Of a DNA stretch of 64,000 nt, positions 51,184 through 62,371 are shown piece by piece. Position 1 is the stretch's first letter. Each line of letters begins with the position of its first letter. The notes under the pieces are model-generated. The model did no database searches, had not been told where the DNA came from, and worked only from the letters and a program-made list of their open reading frames with translations. The DNA is from Skeletonema tropicum (Eukaryota; Bacillariophyta; Thalassiosirophyceae; Thalassiosirales; Thalassiosiraceae), in contig CM074143.1 in assembly GCA_037178625.1 (NCBI GenBank), positions 682,001 through 746,000 on the forward strand, in the 5' to 3' direction. A program made the translations under genes and the position numbers.

Positions 51184-53139
51184 TCACTTGCCGCTATGAT
51201 TTGTTTCGTCGAGAAAGCTCAAATTTATATTGTCAAGAACTTCATCCATCCCAAGTGGCCTGGATGGAAGTGGAACTGGAACAGGTGAGCCTCGATTGCT
51301 GCTTTCCATTCCATCATGTTTTTGTGTAAGTTTGCTTAGATCTTGGAGTATACGATGTATTTCTGATTCATCTCCTCCAAGCACAAATTGTCCACTCGAA
51401 TCATCGTAACTTAGACGGACATTTTGGTGGCTCTCTTCTTTACGCTTGACTGCCTTATCACGCTCCTGCCGTAGTGCTTTAGCCTGAAACATTGGGTCGT
51501 AGCATGGTTTATTAGAACTGGACATGATTCTTCAAGCATGATCAGTTTGAGGAGGACTCACCAGTTTTTTGACATTTATACGGAACTTCTCTTTGTCTTG
51601 TAGAATTGTGTTCTTCTCCGCCTTGACTGCTTCAATGCGACGTTCACTATCAGCCAACTGTCCCTTGATTTCTGCCACTTGTTGCATAAGCATAGCTTCA
51701 GGTGTCTTTCGATGTTTCTCCCGCAGCTCATCCATCTCTACTTCTGCCTGTTTCACCTTCTTTGCCGCTGCTGCCGCTTCCTTTTTTGCCAAGACAGCCT
51801 GCTCAAGGGCTGCCTCTGCCTTTGCTTGCTGCGAGAGAAGGGACAAATGCTCACTTAGCCGGACTATGGAGCTACTACCACACACAAACCTAGTCGAGTA
51901 TATTATACTTACCTCAATCGCGACAGAGTGTTTCATTTCCTGCTTGACAAGCTTCTCTTTCAATTCTAATTCTGCAAGCTTTCGGTTGTACTCATGTTGA
52001 TGGCGCTCATGCAACTCTTTCAAAGTTCGATCTTTCGCCTCCACGTCACAAATGGCCTTTGTTAGACGCCTTTCCAGCTGTTCGTAATCTGACCTCGCCT
52101 TTTCCGTGGAGGCTAAGCGTTCCTTCTCATTCAACATGATGCGTTCTTCAATAGCACCCATCATTGCGGCTTCTTTGTTGCGTAGTTTCTCCTGCCACGC
52201 CAGCTCCTCCTCGTGCTTTGATTGTTCCCACTCCAAGCGTCTCTTATCCAACGAGGCGAGAGACTCGTACAACTGTTGTTCCTTTTTGGACACTTGTTCC
52301 TCTCTCATTTGGAGTTTAGCTTCTCTTTCTAGAAGCTGTTCCTCTCGCTGACGTTGGGCATCGTTTGCATTTTCGTCATTACCACAGAGTTTACTTTCAG
52401 TCTCCTTCTTCACTTGGTCTCGGACTTTGGCAGCTTCTTCTTCTGCTACGGCGTCTGTCTCCTTCTTGATCTGTTTATCAGATGGCTTTTCAGCTTTAGG
52501 TATTGAGGCTGTATGTACTTCCGCAGGGGTTGGTGGTAGCAGGTGTTGTTCCTGCTGCTCTTGTTTGTCAGAGATACCGACAGAAGCAGCGCTGTGTTTA
52601 TCAAGTGACAATGTTACCGCCACGAGTGCACACGACGATGCTTGCTCCATGTCCTTCGCCCGAGGCTGGAAAGTGTATTCATTCCTCAACTTCAATGCAT
52701 CAAGTACTACGTTCTTATCAGACATCACCAATGAACCAACATCAACAAATGCCGTAGCTATGACATTGCCTTCAGTGCACAGATGTATCCTCAACGTACT
52801 GTTCTTCTTGTTATTGAAGTAGGATGTCAACTCTTCACGCTTTACTTGGAATGTCCGCAGTGATGGAATGAAAGGAGTTGAATTATTTGTAGCCGCAGAA
52901 TCTGAAATTGTGAACAATTCACTTTGAATGACCTTCCCGAAACAACGGTATGATAGCCAATACTGTGAAGTAGAAGGAGGAGTACTGCTGTGTGCGTCAT
53001 TGCTGCCCTCCGCCGAGGACGATTTTTGAACCAAATCGAATAATTTGTGACACTCTTCAATTGAGATTTTCAACTCGAATAAATCATCATTGCCAACCGC
53101 ACCGGCTCGGGCATCTACTACTGTTAGGTTGTTGGTCAT
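51184..53139 (-). CDS. CEP120-like C2/coiled-coil protein
   Basis: Three exons on the minus strand: 53139-51913, 51828-51562 and 51483-51184, giving 597 residues. The 84-bp intron 51829-51912 (GTAAGTATA...CGCAG) is a multiple of three without stops, so unspliced mRNA would stay in frame; the 78-bp intron 51484-51561 contains stops. The N-terminal ~180 residues resemble the C2-like domain of centriolar CEP120: ELKISIEECHKLF, YWLSYRCFGKVIQSELF, ELTSYFNNK, LRIHLCTEGNVIATAFVDVGSLV. A long Glu/Lys coiled coil (~230-500) follows. CEP120 promotes centriole elongation; a role in basal bodies of flagellated gametes would fit a centric diatom. Family assignment is by pattern only. Confidence 0.6.
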
Positions 53140-54102
53140 AGGTGCGCCTAAACGTCAACTACTCAGGAAGGCGAGCTTGGTTTGATGGAATGAATGCAAT
53201 GAATGCTTCGACGATGTGAATGTGCGGAGAGAAAAGCGAAAATAAAATGAGAACAACTTGGAACCCGACACGAGAAACATCACCAGACAATCCCTACGCA
53301 CGGACACTGCACGCAACTGGACGCGACACCACATTCCACATTCCCAAAAAATAAATCAACCCGATCGCTGTTGTTGTGTTGTTGTTGTTGTGCATCGGTA
53401 TCGGCAGCGTCACTATTGCCAAGAAGAACAACGGTGACATTATTATAATAACAACATAAAACTTCTAAATAGAAGAGGAACGCAGTCGGAGGCTGAAATA
53501 GAAATATCCTCCCCCAAAAATAGAGCAACGTCAACACGCATACGAAAATAATAATAAAATTATGACAATCATGTTCCGTGAAGAGGAAGAATTAGAGAGC
53601 CCTAGAAAAAGGAGCCGGAGCCCCAAAAATAGAGATAGGTGAGTCGCTAATGTTATCTTATGTATTAGGTGAAGTCCAATGCAAAAGGGAGAGGGAAGAA
53701 TGCAATAATGGCACACAAACACACACAATGCAATGGTACCGCTCAAGTTTACAGAATGAAAAAATACAGTCAATACAACAAACTAAGGCGGTGTCTATCA
53801 TGAAGGCTGAATAGAGCTGGCAATAGGAGGCAAGCAAGCAAGCAACTATCAATAATAACGGCTCCCCACGACGACATCATCGCCGGCCGGCGCCGACTCC
53901 TTTTGACATGGTTCCGTCCCATTTCTGGTTTACCTGTGACTCTTCGCCCAAAAAGTCCGTTACAAAAAAATTTTAAAATCAGATAATCTCAATGATGGTG
54001 CCTTCGCCATTCGCATTCACAACGTTGCACTAACGATACTATCACTTTCTCTACTGCACTCCATTCCATTGCACATCTATTACTTATATCGACGTCGAAA
54101 CA
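53140..54102. other. Divergent intergenic region
   Basis: About 960 bp between head-to-head genes. TTGTTGTTG microsatellite near 53370-53393. No gene; probably contains both promoters and leaders. Confidence 0.4.
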
Positions 54103-56201
54103 ATGCTGTCCACCGGCCTCGGACCACTCGGCTCAACTTTCAACCGCCGTAGATCCGCCACCACCAACAATGACCCTCCCTCCGATGCCATCACCACCAT
54201 CAACGGCTCCTCCTCTACGGGCGGCATGGTCCACCTCTCGGACAAATCCCGTTCCAAATCCCTCCTCCGTGAACGTGATGCCAAAATCGCCGCCCTCGAA
54301 AAAGAAGTGCTCTCCCTCCGCAATCAAATATCCAATCTAAGCACGTCCAATAATATCACGTATGGATCCTCCTCACGCAAAAATGGCAAACACTTGACAC
54401 CCTATGGAAATACTGTCCGTGTCTCCGTGTCGAAATGTAGTGCGAAACGTCGTCAATTGTTAGCGGAACGGGCACGCATGGGTCGGAATGCTTCGATCGC
54501 CACCCAAAATGCACTCAATGCTCTACCAGAGGCTGGGGGTGAGGGTGGTAGTGGTGGTGGTAGTAACAACTCCTCCCAACAAGCATTGATTGATCGGATT
54601 CAAGACATGTTCCGTAGTCCACATGAACACGTCCACTATTTAAAATCAGAGCAGTTTGCGAAAGATATGCTCAAGTTGAATAAGAAGGTACGGGCAGTGT
54701 TGGAGGATGAACCACGGTGTGTATTTTTGCAAAGTCCTGCGTATGTGTTTGGGGATATTCATGGAAATTTGGAAGATTTGCACTTTTTTTCGGACAATGT
54801 TTGGAATTTGGGTATGAGTCTTACCGCGGGGAACTTTGTCTTTTTGGGAGATTATGTGGACAGAGGCATGTCCTGTTTGGAGGTGGTGTCCTACCTGCTG
54901 GCGATGAAGTTGATGTTACCCCACAAGGTGTTCTTGTTGCGTGGGAATCATGAAACGAGGGATGTGAATGGGTGGGAGGAACATTACGGGGCACGATCGT
55001 ATATTGCCCAGTGTCGGGAGCGGTTTGGTGAGGAGATTGGGTATAAGATATGGGAATCGACCAATCAGACCTTTGATCGGTTGCCATTGGCAGCGGTGGT
55101 CGATCAAGATATCTTTTGTGTTCATGGGGGTATCCCCAGGCCTATTTCGGATTCTTCCGTGGAGGGAGGTCGTATAAAGGACATTCTAAATGTGTCCAAG
55201 GTGGCTGGGATTAATCCTCCGTATGAACATGAAGATGATAATTATCAGCAGGTTGCTTCGGATTGTATCTGGAGTGATCCTGCGTCGGAGGAGCAAGAGC
55301 AGTATAGTGTGGATCGACGTACGGGGTATGGGGATAGTTTGAGGGGTGGTGGAGCGATTTGTTTTGGACATAAGGCTGTTACGAACTTTTTGCAGCAGCA
55401 GGGGTTTTCGTATATTATGCGTGCGCATGAGGCTCATGCGGAGGGTGTGGCTGTGTCCAAGGGGGCGAGGGTGTTTACGGTGAGTACAAAAAATGTTGTT
55501 GTAATCTTGTTGCTCTCTACGTCATTTTAATCTGTCTAATTCCATCATTGCAACATCCTCTGTCACCTCTCTACTTCAAGGTATTTTCAACGTCCAAAGA
55601 TCACAATCAAGGCAACAATGCAATGGCAGGTTGCATATTGATTGACTTCGAGAAGATGCAGGTGATCAATCGCAGTCCAGCATACCGCAATCAATACGTC
55701 CACCGTCGTGACTCTGTCAGTATTGCCATGCTAAGCGAGGCTGAGATTGCCGAACGTGTCAAGCTTGGGTTGATTACTTCGGATCCACGAGATGAGGAAT
55801 TTGAGGAAGAGGAGTTTGAAGAATTCGAGGAGGAAGATGATGATGAGGAGTTGGTGGATAGCTCATTTGAAGATGAGGAGTATGTGATTGATGATAGACG
55901 CAAGTCATCTGTTGACCCTTGTGGCACAAGGGCTTCTCCAGAAAAGAGTTCTCATGACAATCATGATTACATGATGGAGGGAAATGATATGCCGTCACAG
56001 AGAATTGACTTCTCTGGTCACGGAACTGGTCGCCAATCGAAGAAGCGAGGCGGATTTGGCACTATTCGAGAAGATGAAGAGGAAGACGAAGAAAGTACTG
56101 TTGGAGATGATGACATGGGGCCATTTGATGATGACGAAAATCATTATTACGGCGATGCTAGTACTGGGATGAGTCCAGGAATGAGGAGAGTTGGAATTTG
56201 A
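54103..56201 (+). CDS. PPP-family Ser/Thr protein phosphatase with acidic tail
   Basis: Two exons, 54103-55479 and 55581-56201, joined over a 101-bp GTGAGT...CAAG intron, encode 665 residues. A polar N-terminus with a short coiled coil (~55-80) precedes the catalytic domain. Metal and catalytic motifs are complete: GDIHGN (217-222), GDYVDRG (249-255), GNHE (281-284), VHGG and RAHE. After the splice the frame reads [22 protein letters not shown], the expected last strand of PPP enzymes. The C-terminal tail has a long Glu/Asp run ([14 protein letters not shown]) and Ser-rich end. It is PP1-like but with extended termini, so its subfamily is unclear. It removes phosphate from Ser/Thr. Confidence 0.9.
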
Positions 56202-56295
56202 AATGGCTTAAGACAAGATTTACTGGAGACGTCTGTAACTACATTCTAAGAGCTACAATTAAACGAGGGAAATATATAACAATAAAATAATCATA

Positions 56296-58446
56296 TTATG
56301 AAGTCTTGAGTCTTTTCCGTTGCCTGGTACTTCTCTCTCCACTAATGATACAAGGCATTGCCATATCCATCTCTCTTACTGCAACCTTCTTCTTTGTCAA
56401 TGCTTGCAGTAGGATTCCACCTTTTGATAATCGTTTCGACCTGGGATGCTTAAAGTAGATCAACTCCTCCTCTGTGACAGCTGTCAGCTTCGTCTGATGT
56501 TCTTCCTCGTCAGAGTAAATCTTATCCACAGCTGATATGCGGATGTCTTCTGGAATGAATTGAAACAGCTTTCCAAGGGAGTGTTTGTGTTGTATACCCA
56601 GAATCTCAACAAACTGATTCTCTTCGTTCTCTTCCCATAAGAGCAGCTTGTCAAAGAAGCAAATCAGCCAGGTGGTGACAGCAACAGCATTCTCACGACT
56701 TTTCCACGTTCTTGCTGCCTTCCCGTCCCCACCAACCTCCGTTGGTAACAAGAGTATATCTTTTGCAATCAAGGAAGCGACTGTGGTCATGTGTTTCATT
56801 AGCTGCAGACAATCTTTTGCATCGTATCGATATTGACTCGCAACTCGGGTAGCTTCAGAGTATAGGCGCATGGATTCCACAAGACGATATTCTTGGCTCT
56901 GGTCCTCCCTACCCGCGTCTCTGTGATAATGAGCTGCGTAGAGGTACGGATATACTTGTTTGTCCATATAATTCTTCTTTGATATGGAGATGGCAAGTAA
57001 AAAGAAGTATTCATTCTGCAGCACCATAGTCGCATCAGCATTATTTGTTGTCTTGACATCTTTCCCTTCATTTTGAAGCAACTCAGAGGCATCAACCCAC
57101 TCCAATCCTCTCTCGGAACTAAGATGCTCCTCACATTCCCCCAACTCCATCAGTGCAAACGGAAAATTGTCCATGCAACCTGCATCATACAGAACCCATA
57201 ACATGTCACGTTTCATCTGATACAAAGCCCCACTGACAATCTGAGGTTTTCCAGACTCACCAACAGGTTTTTGTTTATCTATATCACAATTGATATTACC
57301 AACTAATGCCGCTAAAGCCATACCAGCACTGTCACACAGCACCGCGTTATCTTTCATGTACAGCCATGACGTTTCTGCGGTGATATTCTTCCGGGATTGC
57401 TGTCGGGGTGATTGTTTTTGCAAATCGACAAAAGTTTCGGATATTTCTCTACCTCGTTTGGATTGTGAGGCTTTTGTGTTGCCGGGTATTGCCACCTCAC
57501 ATGTTGCGTATTCATTCTTGCTTTTGTTGCATGATGATATAGTTGTTTTGTCTGACTTTTCTTCACATTCTGTTTCTAACAAGTGACTTTCATAGGCATG
57601 GTCCTCTGACAGCGTCAAAATACTTGCATACCCTAATATGTTCATCCCAATCACTGTCGAAAGAGCAGCACCAAAACAATCTAAACTTTTGCCATCCACA
57701 TCCCCACAAAGGCAGACATAAAGACTATTGGCATGGAGCTCATCTTGCATCGAACTTTTTTTATTCTGACATCGTTTCCATATTGCGTTGGATAGACATT
57801 GCACTGTTTGTCTATGGCTATTGTCGCGACTTGAAATTGAATTTATCAATGGTAAGAACTCATTCTGCACCAGATGAGTCAAAGATGCGATTGGGATGGG
57901 AAAGATGCTGTATCGACGTGACGAATCTTTGTGAGTCGTTAATGCTTCACAATATCCGATAATACAACTCCACTTGGCCACTTTGAGATACGCTTCCTTT
58001 CTGTCAATTTTGAATAGAGATGCAACATCATGTTGGAATTGGGCAATTAGCTCTTGATGCGAATTTATCTGTGTTGGATAGCCATCATTATTGTTGACGC
58101 CGGTAGTCTCCGCCGCACTACCAACGATGCGCTCCCAGTGAAAAGAATTCTCAGGAGACGCTGTTGGGTAATCATATTTCACACGGCTTGGCTTGGCAGC
58201 ATTACTCTCGGCATTCATATCTTCGTATACATAGGGTGCTTCTTTTTCAAATGAACCATACGTACTATTGAGTTCAGTATGCAAGTCGAATTTCAATATC
58301 AGGCTGATGGTGGCAAGTGAGGTTCGATAAGATCCTAATGGCCATGGGATGAAGATTATCACTGCAAGTAAGGTCAAAACCCTTATTATTACTGTGTATT
58401 TATTGAGGGTCGTATAATAGGTCGTAGGTCGTAGGAAGCCATGCAT
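56296..58446 (-). CDS. Menin homologue
   Basis: A 716-residue protein with the ordered signature blocks of menin, the MEN1 tumour-suppressor scaffold. LSNAIWKRC (218-226) matches VSDVIWNSL. TLSEDHAY (278-285) matches ALSEDHAW. SWLYMKDNAVLCD (360-372) matches SWLYLKGSYMRCD. MLWVLYDAGCMDNFPFAL (415-432) matches LLWLLYDLGHLERYPMAL. VYPYLYAAHYH (498-508) matches IYPYMYLAGYH. Animal menin binds MLL-type H3K4 methyltransferases and JunD in the nucleus. A basic end, RQRKRLKTS, could be a nuclear signal. Odd: a hydrophobic segment at ~18-40 (YTVIIRVLTLLAVIIFIPWPLG), absent from animal menin, could anchor or target it. A degenerate copy of its 5' end lies at 42.1 kb. No introns. Confidence 0.8.
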   Translation of the reverse strand: MHGFLRPTTYYTTLNKYTVIIRVLTLLAVIIFIPWPLGSYRTSLATISLILKFDLHTELNSTYGSFEKEAPYVYEDMNAESNAAKPSRVKYDYPTASPENSFHWERIVGSAAETTGVNNNDGYPTQINSHQELIAQFQHDVASLFKIDRKEAYLKVAKWSCIIGYCEALTTHKDSSRRYSIFPIPIASLTHLVQNEFLPLINSISSRDNSHRQTVQCLSNAIWKRCQNKKSSMQDELHANSLYVCLCGDVDGKSLDCFGAALSTVIGMNILGYASILTLSEDHAYESHLLETECEEKSDKTTISSCNKSKNEYATCEVAIPGNTKASQSKRGREISETFVDLQKQSPRQQSRKNITAETSWLYMKDNAVLCDSAGMALAALVGNINCDIDKQKPVGESGKPQIVSGALYQMKRDMLWVLYDAGCMDNFPFALMELGECEEHLSSERGLEWVDASELLQNEGKDVKTTNNADATMVLQNEYFFLLAISISKKNYMDKQVYPYLYAAHYHRDAGREDQSQEYRLVESMRLYSEATRVASQYRYDAKDCLQLMKHMTTVASLIAKDILLLPTEVGGDGKAARTWKSRENAVAVTTWLICFFDKLLLWEENEENQFVEILGIQHKHSLGKLFQFIPEDIRISAVDKIYSDEEEHQTKLTAVTEEELIYFKHPRSKRLSKGGILLQALTKKKVAVREMDMAMPCIISGERSTRQRKRLKTS

Positions 58447-59168
58447 GATGGTTCATGGTTTATGGTTCAGTCCATTTTCTGTTTCTGCCCGTGGTCCATT
58501 GATGGTTTTTTTTTTTTTTTTTTTTTTTTAAGATAAATAAGTGATTAGTTTAGGATGGTATTCAGGAGCTGTTTACTGGGCAAGCTGGATTGGTTGATGG
58601 CAGTGAGTACCGAGGTAGGAATATATTTGATTGGAAGCCACATACACTCTCTTTGCACGAAATAAGAAACAATATATGAATTTCCTTCGTGGATGCATGT
58701 TGTACCTGGTTCGATACAGTACCGAGAGAGAAACACACCACCACCTACTTTCTCAATTTCAATTGGCTAGCTACAACATAGCACTGTGTATGTCAGATAA
58801 CAAAATGGCCATGTGGAAGAAACACACGCATATGTGCTCCATCATAAGAACGGATATTGTTCAAGTGTTGTTTGAATTATTTGTCTGCTGAGCTTCCCAA
58901 CATCGATGGTAAGTAGGTACTTCCAGGGGTATCATTGGCATTACCTGTATATGTCAGAAAACAAAATGGTCATGTGGCAGAAACACACACGTGCTCCCAT
59001 AAGCTTGACGGATATTGTTCAAGCGTTGTTTGAATTTGTTTGAATCAGGCACTTGTCGCTCCCAACAACATGATGGGAAGTAAGTATCATTGGAATTATT
59101 GGCAGTCAAGGTGCACTCATCTACTCTATTCGGTGCAAAGAGCCACCATAGTCTGTATAGCGTAAAAT
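58447..59168. repeat. Intergenic with T-tract and ~160-bp tandem duplication
   Basis: A run of over twenty T lies at about 58507-58529. Two diverged tandem copies follow, at about 58788-58920 and 58948-59085, sharing ATGTCAGAxAACAAAATGG, GAAACACAC and GGATATTGTTCAAG. No gene is supported; a short ORF in copy 1 is not preserved in copy 2. Confidence 0.7.
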
Positions 59169-60233
59169 ATGATGTCAACAGAAGCTGAGAAGAGTAGCGC
59201 TGTCATCGGCGGCAAACTCGGCAAGAGCACTACTACCGCTGATGGAGAACAGTCCATCAACACCAAGCAGCGATCGGGTGTAAGCATACCTTTCGGCGAC
59301 TCACGTGACGATCTCTTCACCGATGATCCAGATAATGATCAGCACGAAATAGAGAAGACCGAGATTAAAACTGATGCTAATGGATCCGCTGCTGCCCATA
59401 ATGAAGTACTACCAGCCGATACGCGCAAGGTCACTGAACTTTGGCAGGCTATCCTAGAGTTGAGGGTGTATACGTGCAAATTGAAAGGGACCAATCGTCA
59501 CCTTCAGAGACAGAATGAATTGGTCAAGGAAGAGAATACATCTCTGATAAACACTGTTCGTCAATTGGAAAAGGATGGGTCATCTCTGCAGGAGGAAAAT
59601 GAACAGTTACGTATGGAGTTGGAGCTGCTGAAGAAAGGCAAGTTGGATACTACCATGAGCACGATTCCATCTTCTCATGACGATGATGTTGTTGCAAATG
59701 ATGATGAGGAGTCGCGTGAAAATGATCTTGTGCCTGTCTCGATTACAATCGATCCAGAGATGGAGTACATGCCAAAAAACGACTTTGCAGATGATGATGT
59801 CGAAGACGAAGAAGAGTCAACAAAACTGACAAACAAGCCTCGTGTTACTCTTACGCCTGATTCACCGTTGATGAAATTAAATGATGCGCTCTACTGCGAT
59901 ATAGGCGAACTGAAAGTAACGGTAACCAACGATGAAGACGAAGAAGAAGATGATATTGATAATCTTCGCATGGAGCTAGGAAAGTGTAGAGAAGAATGTG
60001 AAGAGCTACAAACAGACCTGAAGATGATTGCACAAGATTATTGGAAGCAGCGCGAGGATATGAAAGTATATCAATTTCGTATTGATGAGCTGCAGATTGA
60101 GAATAAAGAGTTGCAGCGCTTGAAACGGGTCGAAGCTGAAGTGGATGCAATGTGGGCTGTTGTGAAGGAGATGGACAATGTCAATGACAATGTTACTTTG
60201 AGCTTAGCAAGATTGGACAGACAAAGAAAATAG
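59169..60233 (+). CDS. Coiled-coil protein, paralogue 1 (frameshifted 3' end)
   Basis: A 354-residue protein, mostly helical and acidic. The N-terminal block EQSINTK...IPFGDSRDDLF is shared with the gene at 60.9 kb. Coiled coils run over ~95-155 and ~270-345. The frame stops at 60233, but a neighbouring frame continues with DKENSEWEFELERLRADKEV and SNEIAE to about 60375. That matches the paralogue's AEKDELEASVIGKSNEIA, so a 1-nt indel near 60205-60225 truncated the protein. Function unknown. A missed intron is a less likely alternative, as no good splice sites are seen. Confidence 0.6.
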   Translation: MMSTEAEKSSAVIGGKLGKSTTTADGEQSINTKQRSGVSIPFGDSRDDLFTDDPDNDQHEIEKTEIKTDANGSAAAHNEVLPADTRKVTELWQAILELRVYTCKLKGTNRHLQRQNELVKEENTSLINTVRQLEKDGSSLQEENEQLRMELELLKKGKLDTTMSTIPSSHDDDVVANDDEESRENDLVPVSITIDPEMEYMPKNDFADDDVEDEEESTKLTNKPRVTLTPDSPLMKLNDALYCDIGELKVTVTNDEDEEEDDIDNLRMELGKCREECEELQTDLKMIAQDYWKQREDMKVYQFRIDELQIENKELQRLKRVEAEVDAMWAVVKEMDNVNDNVTLSLARLDRQRK

Positions 60234-60375
60234 TGAATGGGAATTCGAGCTAGAAAGACTGCGTGCTGATAAAGAAGTGCTAAAAGCTAATATTGTCGAC
60301 AAATCGAATGAGATAGCAGAGAGCTTCAGACCAAAGATACCCCAAAGAAGAATCGATGATATGAGAATGACTTGA

Positions 60376-60907
60376 ACCAAATGAAAACGGAACAGCATAG
60401 ATTTCGTTGTTGAAGCAAGAAAAAATGTATCATCTTTGTATTTAGATGTTAACGTATGAATTCTTTTCTTCCATACTCTTATGTTATTACTGTCAACGCC
60501 TTGCAGTGACTGATCATAAGTATTTGATGCAATATAGCTATAGCAGACATGTTTGTGTTATTCTTCTTTTCTTTGCCTTTCTTCTCGCACGACTTCCAGC
60601 GATGGCAGCCTAACCGCAGCTACTTTCGACACGCTATCGGAGCATAAGTATGTTATGTTGACAGATATATACTTTTGCTGCGAGGCTGAAATGGAAGACA
60701 GTATGCCAAAGATAGCACAGTAGAGAAGCTTTTCTCACTCGCTAACTCACCAAGACCAAAATTTGAGTCCGACAAAAAAGGCGACGAAAATTTTGATTTT
60801 GTAATACCCGGCACGTTCATCGACGGAGCGACAAAGGGGCCACGATGCACCTCTCACAAGCATCGTCGCATAAGTAAACGTGTAGAACAATATCATTGAT
60901 TAGCAAT
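60376..60907. other. Intergenic between coiled-coil paralogues
   Basis: Spacer of about 530 bp with no coding support. Confidence 0.4.
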
Positions 60908-62371
60908 ATGATGTCACCAGAATTACTTGAAGCTGAAAACAGGACTGCTGCTCTCAGCAAGCGTACTGACGAAGAACAATCCATCAATAACGATGAAGGA
61001 TTGGGTATAGTTGGCATACAAATTGCTGACTCTCGTGATGATCTCTTTGTAGAGCAAGTGGATCATTGTCCTTCATCTGATGGATTTGTGGAAGAGAAAG
61101 AAGTTGCTAAAGTACAATTACAGCATGAAGCTGCTGCTGCCGCTGCTGTTGATGTGACAAGTTCAACCGATGCTCATAATGATATGGTAACAGAGCTTCG
61201 GCAGGCTCTCTTAGCGATGAGAGGGATCAATCGTCAGCTACAAAGCGAGAATGATAGGATCAAGGAAGAAAACATCTCCCTTGCAGAAACCGCTCATAGT
61301 TTGGCTGAGGATTGGACAACTCTGAGGGAGGAAAATGAACACATGTTTGAAGAGTTGGAGATGTTGAGGGCACGAAAGGCAGATTCGACTCCATACAGTG
61401 ATATTGCGTCTTCTACTCTCAGTGCTGTCTCATCGTCTTCGACTTTCTTACAAGGAGATCAATTGTTTGATTTTGATGAGAGCTCTCATGCCAATGATCT
61501 AAACAGTCCCCCTTCGACAATTGACGCAGACTTTCAGTACACTCCACCCACTCCTATTGCCCAACGAGGAAGCATAGATTCTGATGACGTCCTTGACAAT
61601 GAAGAAACTACCAAGTTCATCGATAGGCCTAATTCAAGCCGCAAGATGTCAGATCTGACACAATCGTTGAAATCAAGAGATAAACTCTACGATATCGATG
61701 AACTGAAAATTACTACTTCCAAAGATGAGGATAATGTAACGCTTCGTATGAAGTTGGAACTAAAGCGTGATGAATGCAACGAACTCCAAAAGGACTTAGG
61801 AAAGATTACCCAAGCTTTCTGTGAGCAATCTAGAGATCTTGATGAATGCCAATCACTTGTTGTGAAGTTGCAAACTGAGAACGATGAGTTGAAGTTCTAT
61901 AAATGTGTCGAAGGCGAAATTGATAACATGTGGGCTCATGTTAAAGAGATGGACAAGGTAAAGGATCTATGTACTTCTCTGCTTGCCGAGAAAGATGAAC
62001 TAGAAGCCTCTGTCATTGGGAAATCAAATGAAATTGCAGTGCTCAAGGCAGAACTAGAAAATGCAGTTCAACCTGAGATGGTGCACAGCAGAGTTGATGA
62101 AATTGAGAGGGACCTGAAAGTCCTAGTCTTACAACTAAAAACTGCTGTTGTTGAGAAATCATGCGAGATTGCAGAACTGAAGGAACAGCTTCAAAATGCA
62201 GCTTGTCCCGATTGGGTACAGACAAGCATAGACGAGATTCGGGAGGACCTGGAAGTCATACTCGCTGAAAGAGACCAGTTAAGAGCGGATGTAGTTCGAA
62301 AAAAGCATGAGATTGCAGAGCTCAAGGATAAGTTACGAAATCCACCTTTGGGTGAAGAGTTGGTTGGGTGA
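60908..62371 (+). CDS. Coiled-coil protein, paralogue 2
   Basis: The first ATG in frame is at 60908, giving 487 residues. It shares with its upstream neighbour MMS, EEQSINN, ADSRDDLF, VTELRQALLAMRGINRQLQSEN and the pattern ELKxTxxxDED. The C-terminal half contains three tandem ~40-residue coiled-coil repeats around GKSNEIAVLKAELENA, EKSCEIAELKEQLQNA and RKKHEIAELKDKLRNP, each followed by a VDEIERDL-like or IDEIREDL-like helix except the last. No known domain. Probably a filament-like or scaffolding protein. It is the intact member of a tandem pair. Confidence 0.65.
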   Translation: MMSPELLEAENRTAALSKRTDEEQSINNDEGLGIVGIQIADSRDDLFVEQVDHCPSSDGFVEEKEVAKVQLQHEAAAAAAVDVTSSTDAHNDMVTELRQALLAMRGINRQLQSENDRIKEENISLAETAHSLAEDWTTLREENEHMFEELEMLRARKADSTPYSDIASSTLSAVSSSSTFLQGDQLFDFDESSHANDLNSPPSTIDADFQYTPPTPIAQRGSIDSDDVLDNEETTKFIDRPNSSRKMSDLTQSLKSRDKLYDIDELKITTSKDEDNVTLRMKLELKRDECNELQKDLGKITQAFCEQSRDLDECQSLVVKLQTENDELKFYKCVEGEIDNMWAHVKEMDKVKDLCTSLLAEKDELEASVIGKSNEIAVLKAELENAVQPEMVHSRVDEIERDLKVLVLQLKTAVVEKSCEIAELKEQLQNAACPDWVQTSIDEIREDLEVILAERDQLRADVVRKKHEIAELKDKLRNPPLGEELVG

